DNA of 64,000 nucleotides, from assembly GCF_038397715.1 (NCBI RefSeq), contig NZ_CP151633.1:310001-374000 (forward strand), read 5' to 3'. Below are positions 39,613-48,846 of the stretch, piece after piece (position 1 is the first letter of the stretch; each line of letters starts with the position of its first letter). The notes under the pieces were generated by a model. It did no database searches and was not told the DNA's origin. It saw nothing but the letters and a program-made list of their open reading frames with translations. The position numbers were made by a program, and so were the translations under genes. This DNA is from Microbacterium sp. LWO14-1.2 (GTDB lineage Bacteria; Actinomycetota; Actinomycetes; Actinomycetales; Microbacteriaceae).

Positions 39613-41706
39613 GTGACTGATGCTCCGATCGCCGCCCGCCGTTCCACCCTCCGCACGCATCACGGCGACACGTTCGACGATCCGTACGAGTGGCTGCGCG
39701 ACAAGGAATCCCCCGAGGTGATCCGGCATCTCGAGAGCGAGAACGAGCACACGCAGCAAGAGCTCGCGCACCTCTCCGCGCTCCGCGAGACCCTGTTCCA
39801 GGAGATCAAGTGGCGTGTGCAGGAGACCGACCTCTCCGTGCCCACCCGGCGCGGCGACTGGTGGTACTACAGCCGCAGCGAGGAGGGCGCCCAGTACGGC
39901 ATCCACTGCCGCACCGCCGCGACCGCCGACGACTGGACTCCCCCGGTGCTGCAGCCCGGCGTCCCCGTGCCCGGCGAAGTCGTGCTGCTCGACGGCAACG
40001 TCGAGGCCGAAGGGCACGAGTTCTTCTCCCTCGGCGCCTTCGACACCTCGGACGACGCGACGCTGCTGCTGTGGTCGACCGACTTCGAGGGCGACGAGCT
40101 GTACACGGTGCACGTGCGCGACCTCCGTACCGGCGAGCTGCTGCCTGACGAGATCCCCGACACCGGCAGCGCCTTCTTCACCCCCGACGGCAGCGGTGTC
40201 GTCTACACGACTCGCGACGACGCCTGGCGGCCCGACACGCTGTGGCTGCACCGCCTCGGCACTCCGCTCGCAGACGACGTGCAGCTCTTCCACGAGCCCG
40301 ACGAGAAGTTCTGGCTCGGTGCGGGCATCACCCGCAGCCGCCGCTACCTCGTGATCGCCGTGGGGTCGAGCATCACCAGCGAGGAGCACCTCGTCGATCT
40401 CACGGGCGATCTCACGGCGGCTCCGCAGCTGGTGTGGCCGCGGCAGGAGGGCGTCGAGTATTCGCTCGAGCACGCCGTCGTCGACGGCGAGGACCGACTG
40501 TACATCCTGCACAACGACGGCGCGCTGGACTTCGAGCTCGTCTCCGTCGACGCTGCCGACCCGCAGGGCGAGCGACGCGTGGTCGTGCCGCACGAGCCCG
40601 GTCGGCGACTGCTCGGCATGGACGCCTTCCGCGACTTCGCCACGGTCGAGTACCGCAGCGAGGGACTGGAACGCGTCGGACTGCTCGACTACGCCACCGA
40701 CGCGATCGAGGACGTGACCTTCGACGAACCGCTGTACTCCGCGGGCGTGAGTGGGAACCCCGAATGGCACTCGCCCTTCCTGCGACTCGGATACACCTCG
40801 TTCGTCACGCCGGGGACGGTCTACGAGCTGGACCTGGCGACACGCGAGCTGGTGCTGCGCAAGCAGGTCGCCGTGCTGGGCGGGTACGACCCGCAGGACT
40901 ACGACCAGCGGCGCGCGTGGGCGACGGCATCCGACGGCACCCGAGTGCCGATCTCCCTCGTCTGGAAACGCTCGTTCGGCGAGCCGGCCGACGCTCCCCG
41001 CCCGGTGCACCTGTACGGATACGGGTCGTACGAGCACTCGATCGACCCCGGGTTCTCGGTCGCGCGACTCTCGGAGCTCGACCGCGGCATCGTGTTCGCC
41101 GTCGCGCACGTCCGCGGCGGCGGCGAGATGGGCCGACAGTGGTACGAGGACGGGAAGCTGCTGCAGAAGCGCAACACCTTCACGGATTTCGTGGCGTGCG
41201 CCGAGCAGCTCGTGGCCGACGGCGTCACCGCCCCGGAGCTCCTCGTCGCGGAGGGCGGCAGTGCGGGCGGTCTCCTCATGGGCGCGATCGCCAACCTCGC
41301 TCCCGAGCTGTTCGCGGGGGTGCTCGCGGCCGTGCCGTTCGTCGATGCGCTCACGACCATCCTCGACCCGTCGCTCCCCCTCACCGTCATCGAGTGGGAC
41401 GAGTGGGGCGACCCGCTGCACGACGCCGACGTCTACGCGTACATGAAGTCGTACACGCCGTACGAGAACATCGGCGACGGTTCGGTCTACCCCCGCATCC
41501 TGGCCGTCACGTCTCTCAACGACTCCCGCGTGGCGTATGTCGAGCCCGCCAAGTGGGTCGCCGCGCTGCGCGCAGCCGGCGCCCGCGATGTGCTGCTCAA
41601 GTGCGAGATGGTCGCCGGGCACGGCGGTGTGAGCGGACGCTACAACTCCTGGAAGGAGCGCGCCTTCGAGCTCGCGTGGATCCTCGACACGGTCGGTCTC
41701 GCCTGA
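39613..41706 (+). CDS. S9-family oligopeptidase, protease II (PtrB)-like
   Basis: 697 residues. N-terminal beta-propeller (about 70-405) covers an alpha/beta-hydrolase catalytic domain. Seen: DPYEWLRD near the N-terminus, HLYGYGSYEHS, RGGGEMGRQWYEDGK, nucleophile Ser in GGSAGG (about 552), catalytic Asp in LNDSRV (about 638) and His in AGHGG (about 675). Oligopeptidase B-type enzymes cut short peptides after basic residues; no signal peptide, so it acts in the cytosol. Start GTG at 39613 from the leaderless box. Confidence 0.94.
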   Translation: MTDAPIAARRSTLRTHHGDTFDDPYEWLRDKESPEVIRHLESENEHTQQELAHLSALRETLFQEIKWRVQETDLSVPTRRGDWWYYSRSEEGAQYGIHCRTAATADDWTPPVLQPGVPVPGEVVLLDGNVEAEGHEFFSLGAFDTSDDATLLLWSTDFEGDELYTVHVRDLRTGELLPDEIPDTGSAFFTPDGSGVVYTTRDDAWRPDTLWLHRLGTPLADDVQLFHEPDEKFWLGAGITRSRRYLVIAVGSSITSEEHLVDLTGDLTAAPQLVWPRQEGVEYSLEHAVVDGEDRLYILHNDGALDFELVSVDAADPQGERRVVVPHEPGRRLLGMDAFRDFATVEYRSEGLERVGLLDYATDAIEDVTFDEPLYSAGVSGNPEWHSPFLRLGYTSFVTPGTVYELDLATRELVLRKQVAVLGGYDPQDYDQRRAWATASDGTRVPISLVWKRSFGEPADAPRPVHLYGYGSYEHSIDPGFSVARLSELDRGIVFAVAHVRGGGEMGRQWYEDGKLLQKRNTFTDFVACAEQLVADGVTAPELLVAEGGSAGGLLMGAIANLAPELFAGVLAAVPFVDALTTILDPSLPLTVIEWDEWGDPLHDADVYAYMKSYTPYENIGDGSVYPRILAVTSLNDSRVAYVEPAKWVAALRAAGARDVLLKCEMVAGHGGVSGRYNSWKERAFELAWILDTVGLA

Positions 41707-41719
41707 CACGGATCCGGCG

Positions 41720-41798
41720 CCGAGATCAGGAGGGTCGCCCCAGACCGGGAGTGCCTCATCAGCATCGTCCTGATCTCAGGCGTTTCTCCTGATCTCGG
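41720..41798. repeat. Inverted repeat with third internal copy, S9 peptidase/pfkA gap
   Basis: CCGAGATCAGGAG (41720-41732) and CTCCTGATCTCGG (41786-41798) are a perfect 13-bp inverted pair separated by 53 nt. A third, near-identical copy (TCCTGATCTCAGG, from about 41768) lies inside. The convergent gap could act as a terminator, but three copies of one core look more like an intergenic repeat element. Confidence 0.6.
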
Positions 41799-41807
41799 AA
41801 CGACGGC

Positions 41808-42836
41808 TCAGCCGAAGAGCGCTGCGGCCTCGTCGTAGCGGCTGCGCGGAACCGTGTTGAGTTCGCCGAGCGCTTCGGCGAAAGGCACGCGGACGATGTC
41901 GGTGCCCTGCATGGCGACCATCTGACCCCAGGCTCCGTCGACGATCGCGTCGGCGGCGTGCAGGCCGAGGCGCGTCGCGAGCACGCGGTCGAAGGCCGAC
42001 GGCGAACCGCCGCGCTGGATGTGACCGAGGATCGTCGCACGTGTCTCGATGCCGGTGATCCGCTCGATCTCCGGCGCCAGCTGGTCGCCGATGCCTCCGA
42101 GGCGAGGACGGTTGAAGGCGTCGAGGCCTTTGTCGCTGTAGGCCTCGTCCATGCCCTGCAGCTTGAACCCCTCGGAGACGACGACGAGCGGAGCGCGTCC
42201 GCGGTCGTGTGCGCTCGTGACGAGGGCGGTGATCTCCTCGAGGGTCTGCGGCACCTCCGGGATGAGGATCGCGTGCGCGCCCGCCGCCATGCCGGCGTGC
42301 AGGGCGATCCACCCGACGTGCCGCCCCATGACCTCGGCGACCATGCAGCGCTGATGCGAGTCGCCGGTCGTGCGGAGGCGGTCCATCGCATCCGTGGCGA
42401 TGTTGACGGCGGTGTCGAAGCCGAACGAGTAGTCGGTGGCTCGCAGGTCGTTGTCGATCGTCTTCGGCACGCCGATGACGTTGATGCCGTCCTTCGCGAG
42501 ACGGTCGGCCGCAGCGAGGGTCCCCTCGCCGCCGATCGCGATGATGCCGTCGATCTTGTGGCCGTAGAGCGTCTTGGCGATGTTCTCGGCGCCGCCGCGC
42601 TCGCCCTCGTACGGGTTCGTCCGGCTGGTGCCGAGGATCGTGCCGCCGACCTTCGAGAGACCCTTCACCTCGTGACGGGTGAGCGGGAAGAAGTCCCCGT
42701 CGACCACGCCGCGCCAGCCGTCGCGGATGCCGACGAACTCGAGGTCGTAGGTGGTGGTGCCCTTGAGCACGATGCCGCGGATGACCGCGTTGAGTCCGGG
42801 GCAGTCGCCGCCGCTCGTCAGGATGCCGATCTTCAT
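41808..42836 (-). CDS. pfkA: 6-phosphofructokinase
   Basis: 342 residues, phosphorylates fructose 6-phosphate, glycolysis. Seen: TSGGDCPGLNAV (nucleotide site), GGEGT (about 103-107) and PKTIDND (about 125-131). The Gly in GGEGT is the ATP-type residue, whereas the Lys in PKTIDND is usual in PPi-type enzymes; this Gly/Lys combination is known from actinobacterial ATP-dependent PFKs. Later MGRHVGWIA and HIQRGGSPS are conserved. ATP use is therefore the better call. Confidence 0.95.
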   Translation of the reverse strand: MKIGILTSGGDCPGLNAVIRGIVLKGTTTYDLEFVGIRDGWRGVVDGDFFPLTRHEVKGLSKVGGTILGTSRTNPYEGERGGAENIAKTLYGHKIDGIIAIGGEGTLAAADRLAKDGINVIGVPKTIDNDLRATDYSFGFDTAVNIATDAMDRLRTTGDSHQRCMVAEVMGRHVGWIALHAGMAAGAHAILIPEVPQTLEEITALVTSAHDRGRAPLVVVSEGFKLQGMDEAYSDKGLDAFNRPRLGGIGDQLAPEIERITGIETRATILGHIQRGGSPSAFDRVLATRLGLHAADAIVDGAWGQMVAMQGTDIVRVPFAEALGELNTVPRSRYDEAAALFG

Positions 42837-43003
42837 GCTTGCCTCAGACGGGTTCGGGAAAGGGGGAAAAGGCGACGCTGCCTGCGATCGACACTAGCGG
42901 CACCGGGCGACCGCGCGCCATTCCGACCGCCGAAAACCGGAGATCTTGCCGCCGAATCGAGACGATTCGCGAGATGTTCGCCGATCACCCTCCGGAGACG
43001 AGA

Positions 43004-43039
43004 AATCGGCGTCAAGAATCGTGATTCTTGATGCCGATT
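43004..43039 (-). terminator. Terminator of the SNF2 helicase gene
   Basis: 17-bp stem with one G-T mismatch (AATCGGCGTCAAGAATC against GATTCTTGATGCCGATT) and a 2-nt loop. On the helicase strand it is followed by a T-rich stretch, as in a Rho-independent terminator. Confidence 0.8.
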
Positions 43040-43050
43040 CCGACCCGCCG

Positions 43051-45195
43051 TCAGGCTCCGCCGAGCGCCTGACGCAGCAGATGCATGAGGGCCCCGAGCT
43101 GCACGGGCTCCGCTGCGGCCTCGTCGGTCGCCTCGCCGTCGAGCGCGCGAGCCGCGAGCCCCTGCTTCTGGTCGATGAGCTCGGCGATCTTCGTGTCGAC
43201 GGTGTGCGCGGCGATGATGCGCCATGCCGTGACCGGCTCGCCCTGACCGATGCGGTGCACACGGTCGATGGCCTGCGTCTGCTCGGCGGCCGTCCACGAC
43301 AGCTCGGCGAGCACGACGTTCGAGGCCGCCTGCAGGTTCAGACCGACACCGGCGGCCGTGAGCGAGCAGACGGCGATACCCACCTCGGGGTCGCCGTTGA
43401 AGTCATCGATCGCCTGCTGACGCGTGGTCGTGGTCTGGTCGCCGCGGATCGACACCGAGCGGATCCCGGCTGCGGCGAAGTGCGCCTCGGCCTGGTCCAT
43501 GACGTCGATGTGCTTGGCGAAGAAGACGACCTTGCCGACCGACCGCTGCAGCTGAGCGGCGTAGTCGGCGGCGAGCTGCGCCTTGGCCTGACCGATGCGC
43601 CGCACCATGGTGAAGACGTTGTCACCGCCCGTACCGGCGGCTTTCGACTCCTCCAGCTCGTTCTGCGCGACGAGACGCACGATGTCGTCGTCGATCTCGC
43701 CGGGTGCGAGACCGCGGTCGCCGCGCGCCTCGATGATGCGCCGATAGCGGGCGGCGAGCCGCTCCCCCAGTTCGCGCTCGGCCTGGCGGATGCTGCGCCC
43801 GAACTCGTCGTCGAGCTGCACCGGCAGATCGGCGATGAGCTTGTCCGGCAGGTCGGCGGCGACGTCCTTCTTCTTGCGCCGGACGATGCCCATCGAGATC
43901 ACGGCATCGCGCGCCTCCGGGTAGAACGACTTGTCGGCCGGCGTCAGGCCGGTAGCGTCCAGCTTCTCCATCAGCTCGGGACCCGGCTTCTCGCCCGTGG
44001 TCCAGCCGAGGAACCGCCAGATGGCGTCGAAGTCCTCGACGTCGTTGATGAGCGGGGTGCCGGTCAGCGCGAGGAGCAGCGGCTTGCCACCGGGGGTCCG
44101 CTCCCGTACTCGCGATGCGAGCGACAGCACGTTCTGCGACCGCTGCGAGGAGAGGTTCTTGATGAAGTGCGCCTCGTCGACCACCATGCCGCGCAGGCCG
44201 ATCGACGCGAGCCACGACATGTGCCGGTCGAGGATCTCGTAGTTGACGATGAACACGTCCGCGAAGGCGTCGATGTCGTCGCCGTCGCCCTGGATCACCG
44301 TGGCTCGACGCTGCGGCGTCCACCGCTCGACCTCGCGAGCCCAGTTCATCTTCACCACGTTCGGCACGACGACGAGCAGCGGATAGGCGCCGGCGACGGA
44401 TGCCGCGAGCACCGACTGCGCGGTCTTGCCCAGGCCGGGCTCGTCGGCGAGCAGGAAGCTTCGGTGTCCGGCGCGCACCGCTTCGAGGAAGCGCGACTGG
44501 TGCACCATCACCTCGAGGCCCTTGGGCGAGAGGTGGTCGAACTCGGGCGCGGGCGGGAGTTCCATGCTGGCGGCCGATCCGCCGGCGCCCGTCTCGAACG
44601 CCTTGTACAGCGGGCCCATCAGCTCCCAGCCGTCGAGCCGGCGGCGCGGGGTCGTGGTCGCACGAGGCGTGAGGTCGGGGGCGAGGAACGGGTTAGCGAG
44701 CTGGCGCGCCTCGACCGACGGGGGCGTCACCTGGCGTTCCGCGATCGCGGCCGGGACGACGGGGACCTGGATCGGCGCGATATCCGCGATGATCAGCTCC
44801 TCGGGTGCCAGCTCGGCGCCCGACTCGAGCAGCCAGTCGCGGCGCATGCGCTTGGCGACGGGTGACGTCGCCTGATCCGCCTCAAGCAGCTGGATGAGGG
44901 AGGTGTCTCGCGCCGCCGTCTTCGCGAGGATCGTCGCCACGCCGTCGAGACGCTTGAGCAGCTCGGCGCGCGCGGCGTCGGTGATCTCGCCGTCGGCCTT
45001 GACGCGCGCGCGCTCTTCGCGGACCAGGAACGCGATGACCTGGAACTTCACCCGGTTCGTCGGGCCGAGCTTGCCTCGCTGCGACTTCGCCTCGATCTCG
45101 CGCACCTTGCGCGCGAGGATCGGGATGAGGGGTGCCTCATCGTCGCGTCGGGATGTCTTCTTGCGCCGCGGGGCGGCGGTTGCCGTGGTCGGCAT
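43051..45195 (-). CDS. SNF2-family DEAD/DEAH helicase
   Basis: 714-residue SF2 protein. N-terminal 240 residues have no recognised domain and include a Pro/Arg linker. The helicase core has Walker A DEPGLGKT (about 250), DEAH (about 338), LTGTPLIN (motif III), and the C-terminal lobe with VFFAKHIDVMDQAE, AVCSLTAAGVGLNLQ and DRVHRIGQ (motif VI). The closest style is SMARCAL1/HARP or HepA-like DNA translocases. No restriction or methylase gene is next to it, so a defence role is not indicated. AGGAGGAGC precedes the ATG. Confidence 0.9.
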   Translation of the reverse strand: MPTTATAAPRRKKTSRRDDEAPLIPILARKVREIEAKSQRGKLGPTNRVKFQVIAFLVREERARVKADGEITDAARAELLKRLDGVATILAKTAARDTSLIQLLEADQATSPVAKRMRRDWLLESGAELAPEELIIADIAPIQVPVVPAAIAERQVTPPSVEARQLANPFLAPDLTPRATTTPRRRLDGWELMGPLYKAFETGAGGSAASMELPPAPEFDHLSPKGLEVMVHQSRFLEAVRAGHRSFLLADEPGLGKTAQSVLAASVAGAYPLLVVVPNVVKMNWAREVERWTPQRRATVIQGDGDDIDAFADVFIVNYEILDRHMSWLASIGLRGMVVDEAHFIKNLSSQRSQNVLSLASRVRERTPGGKPLLLALTGTPLINDVEDFDAIWRFLGWTTGEKPGPELMEKLDATGLTPADKSFYPEARDAVISMGIVRRKKKDVAADLPDKLIADLPVQLDDEFGRSIRQAERELGERLAARYRRIIEARGDRGLAPGEIDDDIVRLVAQNELEESKAAGTGGDNVFTMVRRIGQAKAQLAADYAAQLQRSVGKVVFFAKHIDVMDQAEAHFAAAGIRSVSIRGDQTTTTRQQAIDDFNGDPEVGIAVCSLTAAGVGLNLQAASNVVLAELSWTAAEQTQAIDRVHRIGQGEPVTAWRIIAAHTVDTKIAELIDQKQGLAARALDGEATDEAAAEPVQLGALMHLLRQALGGA

Positions 45196-45345
45196 GCTCC
45201 TCCTGAGCGTGAAGGCCGCTGCATCCTCGTGATGCGACAGCCGTTCTCGATGTCCGCGTGTGGCGTGAGCCAGGACCGTACGAACAGTGTTTCCGGTCGA
45301 GACCGATGCGCGAATGACGCGCGAGGATCGGTGACGACCGCGACC

Positions 45346-45351
45346 AGTCTA
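45346..45351 (-). promoter_or_regulatory. Possible -10 box TAGACT upstream of the helicase
   Basis: TAGACT on the minus strand about 150 nt before the helicase start, in the 222-nt gap before ribF. It would give a long leader, so it is uncertain. Confidence 0.3.
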
Positions 45352-45417
45352 TGCCATCGCGCCGTCTCGGCGCAGTGCGCGCCACGCGGAATGGGCCGCT
45401 CGGCGACCGCCGCTGAT

Positions 45418-46371
45418 TCAGTGCAGGGTACGACCCAGCACCCGCTCGGCCTCGACGACGTCACCGGCCATCTGCTCCTTGAGCTTCTCGATGCCTTCGA
45501 AGGCGACCATCCCCCGCAGTCGCTCGACGAACTCCACGGTGACGTCGTGGCCGTAGAGGTCGAGGCCGGTCTCGCCGATCACGTGCGCCTCGACCTGGCG
45601 CCTCATCACGTCGTCGAACGTGGGGTTGGTGCCGACCGAGATCGCTGCACGATGGCGGATACCCGTGTCGTGATCGACGAGCCAGCCGGCGTAGACGCCG
45701 TCCGCGGGCACGAACGAGTCGACGGTCGCCGACAGGTTGGCGGTCGGATAACCGAGTTCACGGCCCCGCTTGAGACCGTGCACCACTTCGCCTCGGACGT
45801 CGACGTTGCGATCGAGCACGCGAGCCGCGGTCGTGACGTCGCCGGCGATCAGCAGCTCGCGGATCCAGGTCGACGACACCCGGCGCTCCGAGTCGTCGAG
45901 GTAGACGTCGTCGACGACCTCGACCGTGAAGCCGTACTGCGGCGCGAGCTCGCGCAGCAGGGCGGGGGTGCCCGCTCCCCCACGCCCGAAGCGGAAGTCC
46001 TCGCCGACCAGCACGGTCGAGACGTGGAGCGCTCCGACGAGGATGTCGGCGACGAAGTCCTCCGCCGTGAGCGCCGCGAGGTCCTCGTCGAAGGTCAGGA
46101 CGAGCGTCGCGTCGAGGTCGAGCTCGGCGAGCAGTTCGAGCTTGCGCTCCACCGTGACGACGTTCTCAGGGCAGCGGTCGGGCCGCAGGACGGCCAGAGG
46201 GTTGCGATCGAAGGTCACGGCGACGGCATCCACGCCGGATGCGGCAGCCGCCTCTTTCAGACGGCGGATCACCGCGCGATGCCCCGCGTGCACGCCGTCG
46301 AACTTGCCGATCGCGACGGCCGAGGGGCCGAACCCCTGCGGCACGTCCCGGGGGTCGCGGAAGACGATCAC
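45418..46371 (-). CDS. ribF: Bifunctional riboflavin kinase / FAD synthetase
   Basis: 317 residues. The N-terminal adenylyltransferase (1-180) has GKFDGVHAGH (about 22-31) and VGEDFRFGRGGAG; the C-terminal kinase (about 185-315) has ELGYPTANL and DGVYAGW. It makes FMN and FAD. GTG at 46371 overlaps the stop of the upstream membrane protein (GTGA). Part of the truB-ribF run. Confidence 0.95.
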   Translation of the reverse strand: MIVFRDPRDVPQGFGPSAVAIGKFDGVHAGHRAVIRRLKEAAAASGVDAVAVTFDRNPLAVLRPDRCPENVVTVERKLELLAELDLDATLVLTFDEDLAALTAEDFVADILVGALHVSTVLVGEDFRFGRGGAGTPALLRELAPQYGFTVEVVDDVYLDDSERRVSSTWIRELLIAGDVTTAARVLDRNVDVRGEVVHGLKRGRELGYPTANLSATVDSFVPADGVYAGWLVDHDTGIRHRAAISVGTNPTFDDVMRRQVEAHVIGETGLDLYGHDVTVEFVERLRGMVAFEGIEKLKEQMAGDVVEAERVLGRTLH

Positions 46372-46814
46372 GCGACCGCTCCGGTGGAGGCGGGCTCCGT
46401 CGCGACGGGTGCGGGTCGGTGCGTGCGGAGCCACCAGATGCCGAAGACCGGGAGGACCAGGGGGATGAACACGTACCCGCGTCCGAACATCGACCAGACG
46501 GTGTCGTGCGGGAACAGATCGGGCAGGAAGATGCTCAGCGCACCGACGACCAGCACTCCGGTCAGCTCGAACACGATGGCCACCCACGCGACCGTGTACC
46601 ACCCGGGGCGGCGGGCGAAGATCAGCGCCAGGGTCGCGAGCACGTAGACCACCGCCGCGAGAGCCGAGAGGGCATAGGCCAGCGGTGCATCGTCGAACTG
46701 TCGGACGATCTGCACGAAGCTGCGGCCGGTCGCGGCCAGCGCCATGACGGCGTAGACGATCACGAGGACACGGCCGATGCCGGTCATGCGGGTGGAGGGG
46801 GCGGGGGTGCTCAT
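46368..46814 (-). CDS. Four-TM membrane protein between truB group and ribF
   Basis: 148 residues with about four membrane segments (starting near 13, 47, 75 and 113). I do not recognise a named family. ATG at 46814 has the strong GGAGGGAGC just upstream; an ATG four codons earlier would lie within that site. The stop overlaps ribF by 4 nt. Confidence 0.78.
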   Translation of the reverse strand: MSTPAPSTRMTGIGRVLVIVYAVMALAATGRSFVQIVRQFDDAPLAYALSALAAVVYVLATLALIFARRPGWYTVAWVAIVFELTGVLVVGALSIFLPDLFPHDTVWSMFGRGYVFIPLVLPVFGIWWLRTHRPAPVATEPASTGAVA

Positions 46815-46869
46815 AGCTCCCTCCATTCTAGGTGCGGACGTGCCGCCCCGGATGCTCGCGTGGCGCCGC

Positions 46870-47238
46870 TCAGGCCACCTGGATGGTCCAGATCGCGTAC
46901 ATGCGCCACACCATGATCGCGACGGCGAGGCCGGCCACGCCGAGGATCACGGTGCTCCAGCGACTGCGCTCCATCAGCGCCCACAGCACCGCCCCGATCG
47001 GGAGCAGCACCGCGGAGACCAGGTACACCCAGTACTCGAGCAGGTCGCCGGTCGGAGGGTTGCCGACGAACGGCGCGACGATCGCGACGACCACCTGCAC
47101 GACGAGCAGCAGCTCGACCAGGGCGAGGCTGCCGACCGAGTAGTCGCTCGGCCGGCGACCGGCCAGACCGAGCGCCACGCAGAAGACGCCGGCCGCGGCG
47201 GCCACCACGACCTGGACGAGGGTCAACCACAGGATCAT
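46870..47238 (-). CDS. Four-TM hypothetical membrane protein coupled to truB
   Basis: 122 residues, almost entirely hydrophobic, about four membrane segments. The ATG at 47238 overlaps the truB stop by 4 nt. No recognised family. It is conserved in position only as far as I can infer from the overlap. Confidence 0.75.
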   Translation of the reverse strand: MILWLTLVQVVVAAAAGVFCVALGLAGRRPSDYSVGSLALVELLLVVQVVVAIVAPFVGNPPTGDLLEYWVYLVSAVLLPIGAVLWALMERSRWSTVILGVAGLAVAIMVWRMYAIWTIQVA

Positions 47239-48128
47239 CGCGCCACCTCGGGCATGTTCATCTCGCTCTTGAGGTCCGCCCCGCGCGCGCTCACGATGCC
47301 GACGAGTTCGCCCTCCGCATCGATGGCGGCGGCGATGGGGGCGGTCAGGCGCGACGCCTGCCCGGCGAGGCGCTTGCCATGACGGAGGTCGCGGGCTTCG
47401 TCCGCCGAGACGGCGAGCGGTGTCAGGACTCGTGCGGCCGCGGCAGCCGGGGTGAGCGGAACCGCGTCGGCGAGATCGTCGATGCCCACGGCATCCTTCA
47501 CGTCGAAGTCCCCGACCCTGGTTCGTCGCAGCGTCGTGAGGTGGCCGCCGACGCCCAGCGCCGCGCCGAGGTCGCGGGCGAGCGAGCGGATGTAGGTGCC
47601 GGACGAGCAGTCGACGACCACGTCCAGGTCGAGGAATCCGTCGCCGGTGCGACGGCGGATCTCGTCGAACCGCGACACGGTCACCTCGCGGGCTGCCAGC
47701 ACCACGTCCTCGCCCGCGCGGACGCGGTCGTACGCACGCCGTCCGTCGACCTTGATGGCCGACACCGAGCTCGGCACCTGCGAGATGGTGCCCGTCAGAG
47801 CGGCGATGCCGTCTGCGAGCTGCGGATCCGCCAGCGCACTGACAGCGGCGGCATCCGCCTCGCTGAGCGCGTCTCCCTCCGCGTCGTCCGTCGTCGTCGT
47901 CGAGCCCAGCCGGATCGTCGCCTCATATGTCTTGTCGGCCCCGACGATGTACGTGAGCAGCCGGGTCGCCCCTTCGACGCCGATCACGAGCAGACCGGTC
48001 GCCATCGGGTCGAGCGTCCCGGCGTGGCCCACCTTGCGGGTGCCGAAAGCGCGGCGGACGCGCGCGACCACGTCGTGGCTGGTCAGCCCGGAGGGCTTGT
48101 CGACGAGAAGGATGCCGGGCGAGACCAT
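47235..48128 (-). CDS. truB: tRNA pseudouridine-55 synthase
   Basis: 297 residues, makes pseudouridine 55 in the T-loop of tRNA. Seen: LVDKPSGLTSHDVV (about 8-21), the catalytic Asp in HAGTLDPMATGLL (about 40), TYEATIRLG and CSSGTYIRSLARDLG. The C-terminal region after about 215 holds the PUA-like part. ATG at 48128 lies 6 nt after a TAGGCT box. It begins a run that continues through two membrane proteins to ribF. Confidence 0.96.
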   Translation of the reverse strand: MVSPGILLVDKPSGLTSHDVVARVRRAFGTRKVGHAGTLDPMATGLLVIGVEGATRLLTYIVGADKTYEATIRLGSTTTTDDAEGDALSEADAAAVSALADPQLADGIAALTGTISQVPSSVSAIKVDGRRAYDRVRAGEDVVLAAREVTVSRFDEIRRRTGDGFLDLDVVVDCSSGTYIRSLARDLGAALGVGGHLTTLRRTRVGDFDVKDAVGIDDLADAVPLTPAAAAARVLTPLAVSADEARDLRHGKRLAGQASRLTAPIAAAIDAEGELVGIVSARGADLKSEMNMPEVAR

Positions 48129-48134
48129 CCCCCC

Positions 48135-48140
48135 AGCCTA
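48135..48140 (-). promoter_or_regulatory. -10 box TAGGCT of a leaderless transcript (truB)
   Basis: TAGGCT on the minus strand followed by 6 nt and the ATG at 48128. Confidence 0.6.
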
Positions 48141-48155
48141 CGATGTGCGCTGTCG

Positions 48156-48803
48156 TCAGCCGCACACCTCGTAGGACGGCTCGGAGCGCGTGGTCACGAC
48201 GAGGCTGGAGGCGACGTCGGTCCCTTCGCGGAACTCGAAGAACACGTGCGCTGGATCGGCTCCGGGCACCATGAGGAATGTGCTGTCGCCGATCTGTGCC
48301 GCGATCTCCTGTGCATCGGGGTACGCGGCGAGCACCTGGTCCTTCGACGCCCCGAGACCGACTCCCTCGGCCGTCATCGGGCTCTGGGTCGACTCTCCTG
48401 GATCGTTGCCGCCGGCGTTCACCGAGATCTCACTGATCGGCGCGGTGTCACTCTCGGTGCCACGCACGACGTACATCTGATACCCGGCTCCGGGCTCCTG
48501 CCACCAGGCCGTCCAGGAGCAGTTCGCCGGGTCGTTCTTCCACGTGTCCGGCAGCTCGGCCAATGTCGAAGCAAGGTCACCGCCGATCTCCACGGGACCG
48601 ACGCCCTCGGCGCTGACGGTCCACGTCGCCGGGTCTTCTGGATCGGCCACGGGGGCCGTGAGCGTGGGCGAGGGAGACGGCGACGAGGCTTCGCTCGCAG
48701 CCGTCGACGGTGTCGATGACGGCGCTGGGTCGGGTGCGCACCCCGTCGCTGAGACGGCCAGCAGTGCGAACGTCAGGATGGCCGCTGCGGTCTTGGTGTT
48801 CAT
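48156..48803 (-). CDS. Predicted lipoprotein
   Basis: 215 residues. Signal peptide with lipobox ending SATGC (Cys at about 22), then a Ser/Pro/Thr linker of 35 residues, then a globular domain with conserved-looking Trp/Cys (CSWTAWW) and a final Cys two residues before the end, perhaps a disulfide. I do not recognise the family. It ends 28 nt before truB, on the same strand; truB has its own box. Confidence 0.8.
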   Translation of the reverse strand: MNTKTAAAILTFALLAVSATGCAPDPAPSSTPSTAASEASSPSPSPTLTAPVADPEDPATWTVSAEGVGPVEIGGDLASTLAELPDTWKNDPANCSWTAWWQEPGAGYQMYVVRGTESDTAPISEISVNAGGNDPGESTQSPMTAEGVGLGASKDQVLAAYPDAQEIAAQIGDSTFLMVPGADPAHVFFEFREGTDVASSLVVTTRSEPSYEVCG

Positions 48804-48834
48804 GTTCTCTCCGGTCGACAGATGTTGCGTGATC

Positions 48835-48840
48835 TAGGCT
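48835..48840 (+). promoter_or_regulatory. -10 box TAGGCT of a leaderless transcript (mutY)
   Basis: TAGGCT followed by 6 nt and the GTG at 48847. Confidence 0.55.
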
Positions 48841-48846
48841 GTCGAG

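Noticed and set aside
38371-41709. Very long minus-strand open frame of 1112 codons opposite the S9 peptidase and PiT
   Set aside because: Low-complexity Arg/Asp/Val composition typical of the antisense frame of a high-GC gene; the plus-strand S9 peptidase explains it.
43051-45195. Defence island around the SNF2 helicase
   Set aside because: No methylase, nuclease or other defence gene next to it; flanked by pfkA and ribF, so probably a housekeeping helicase.
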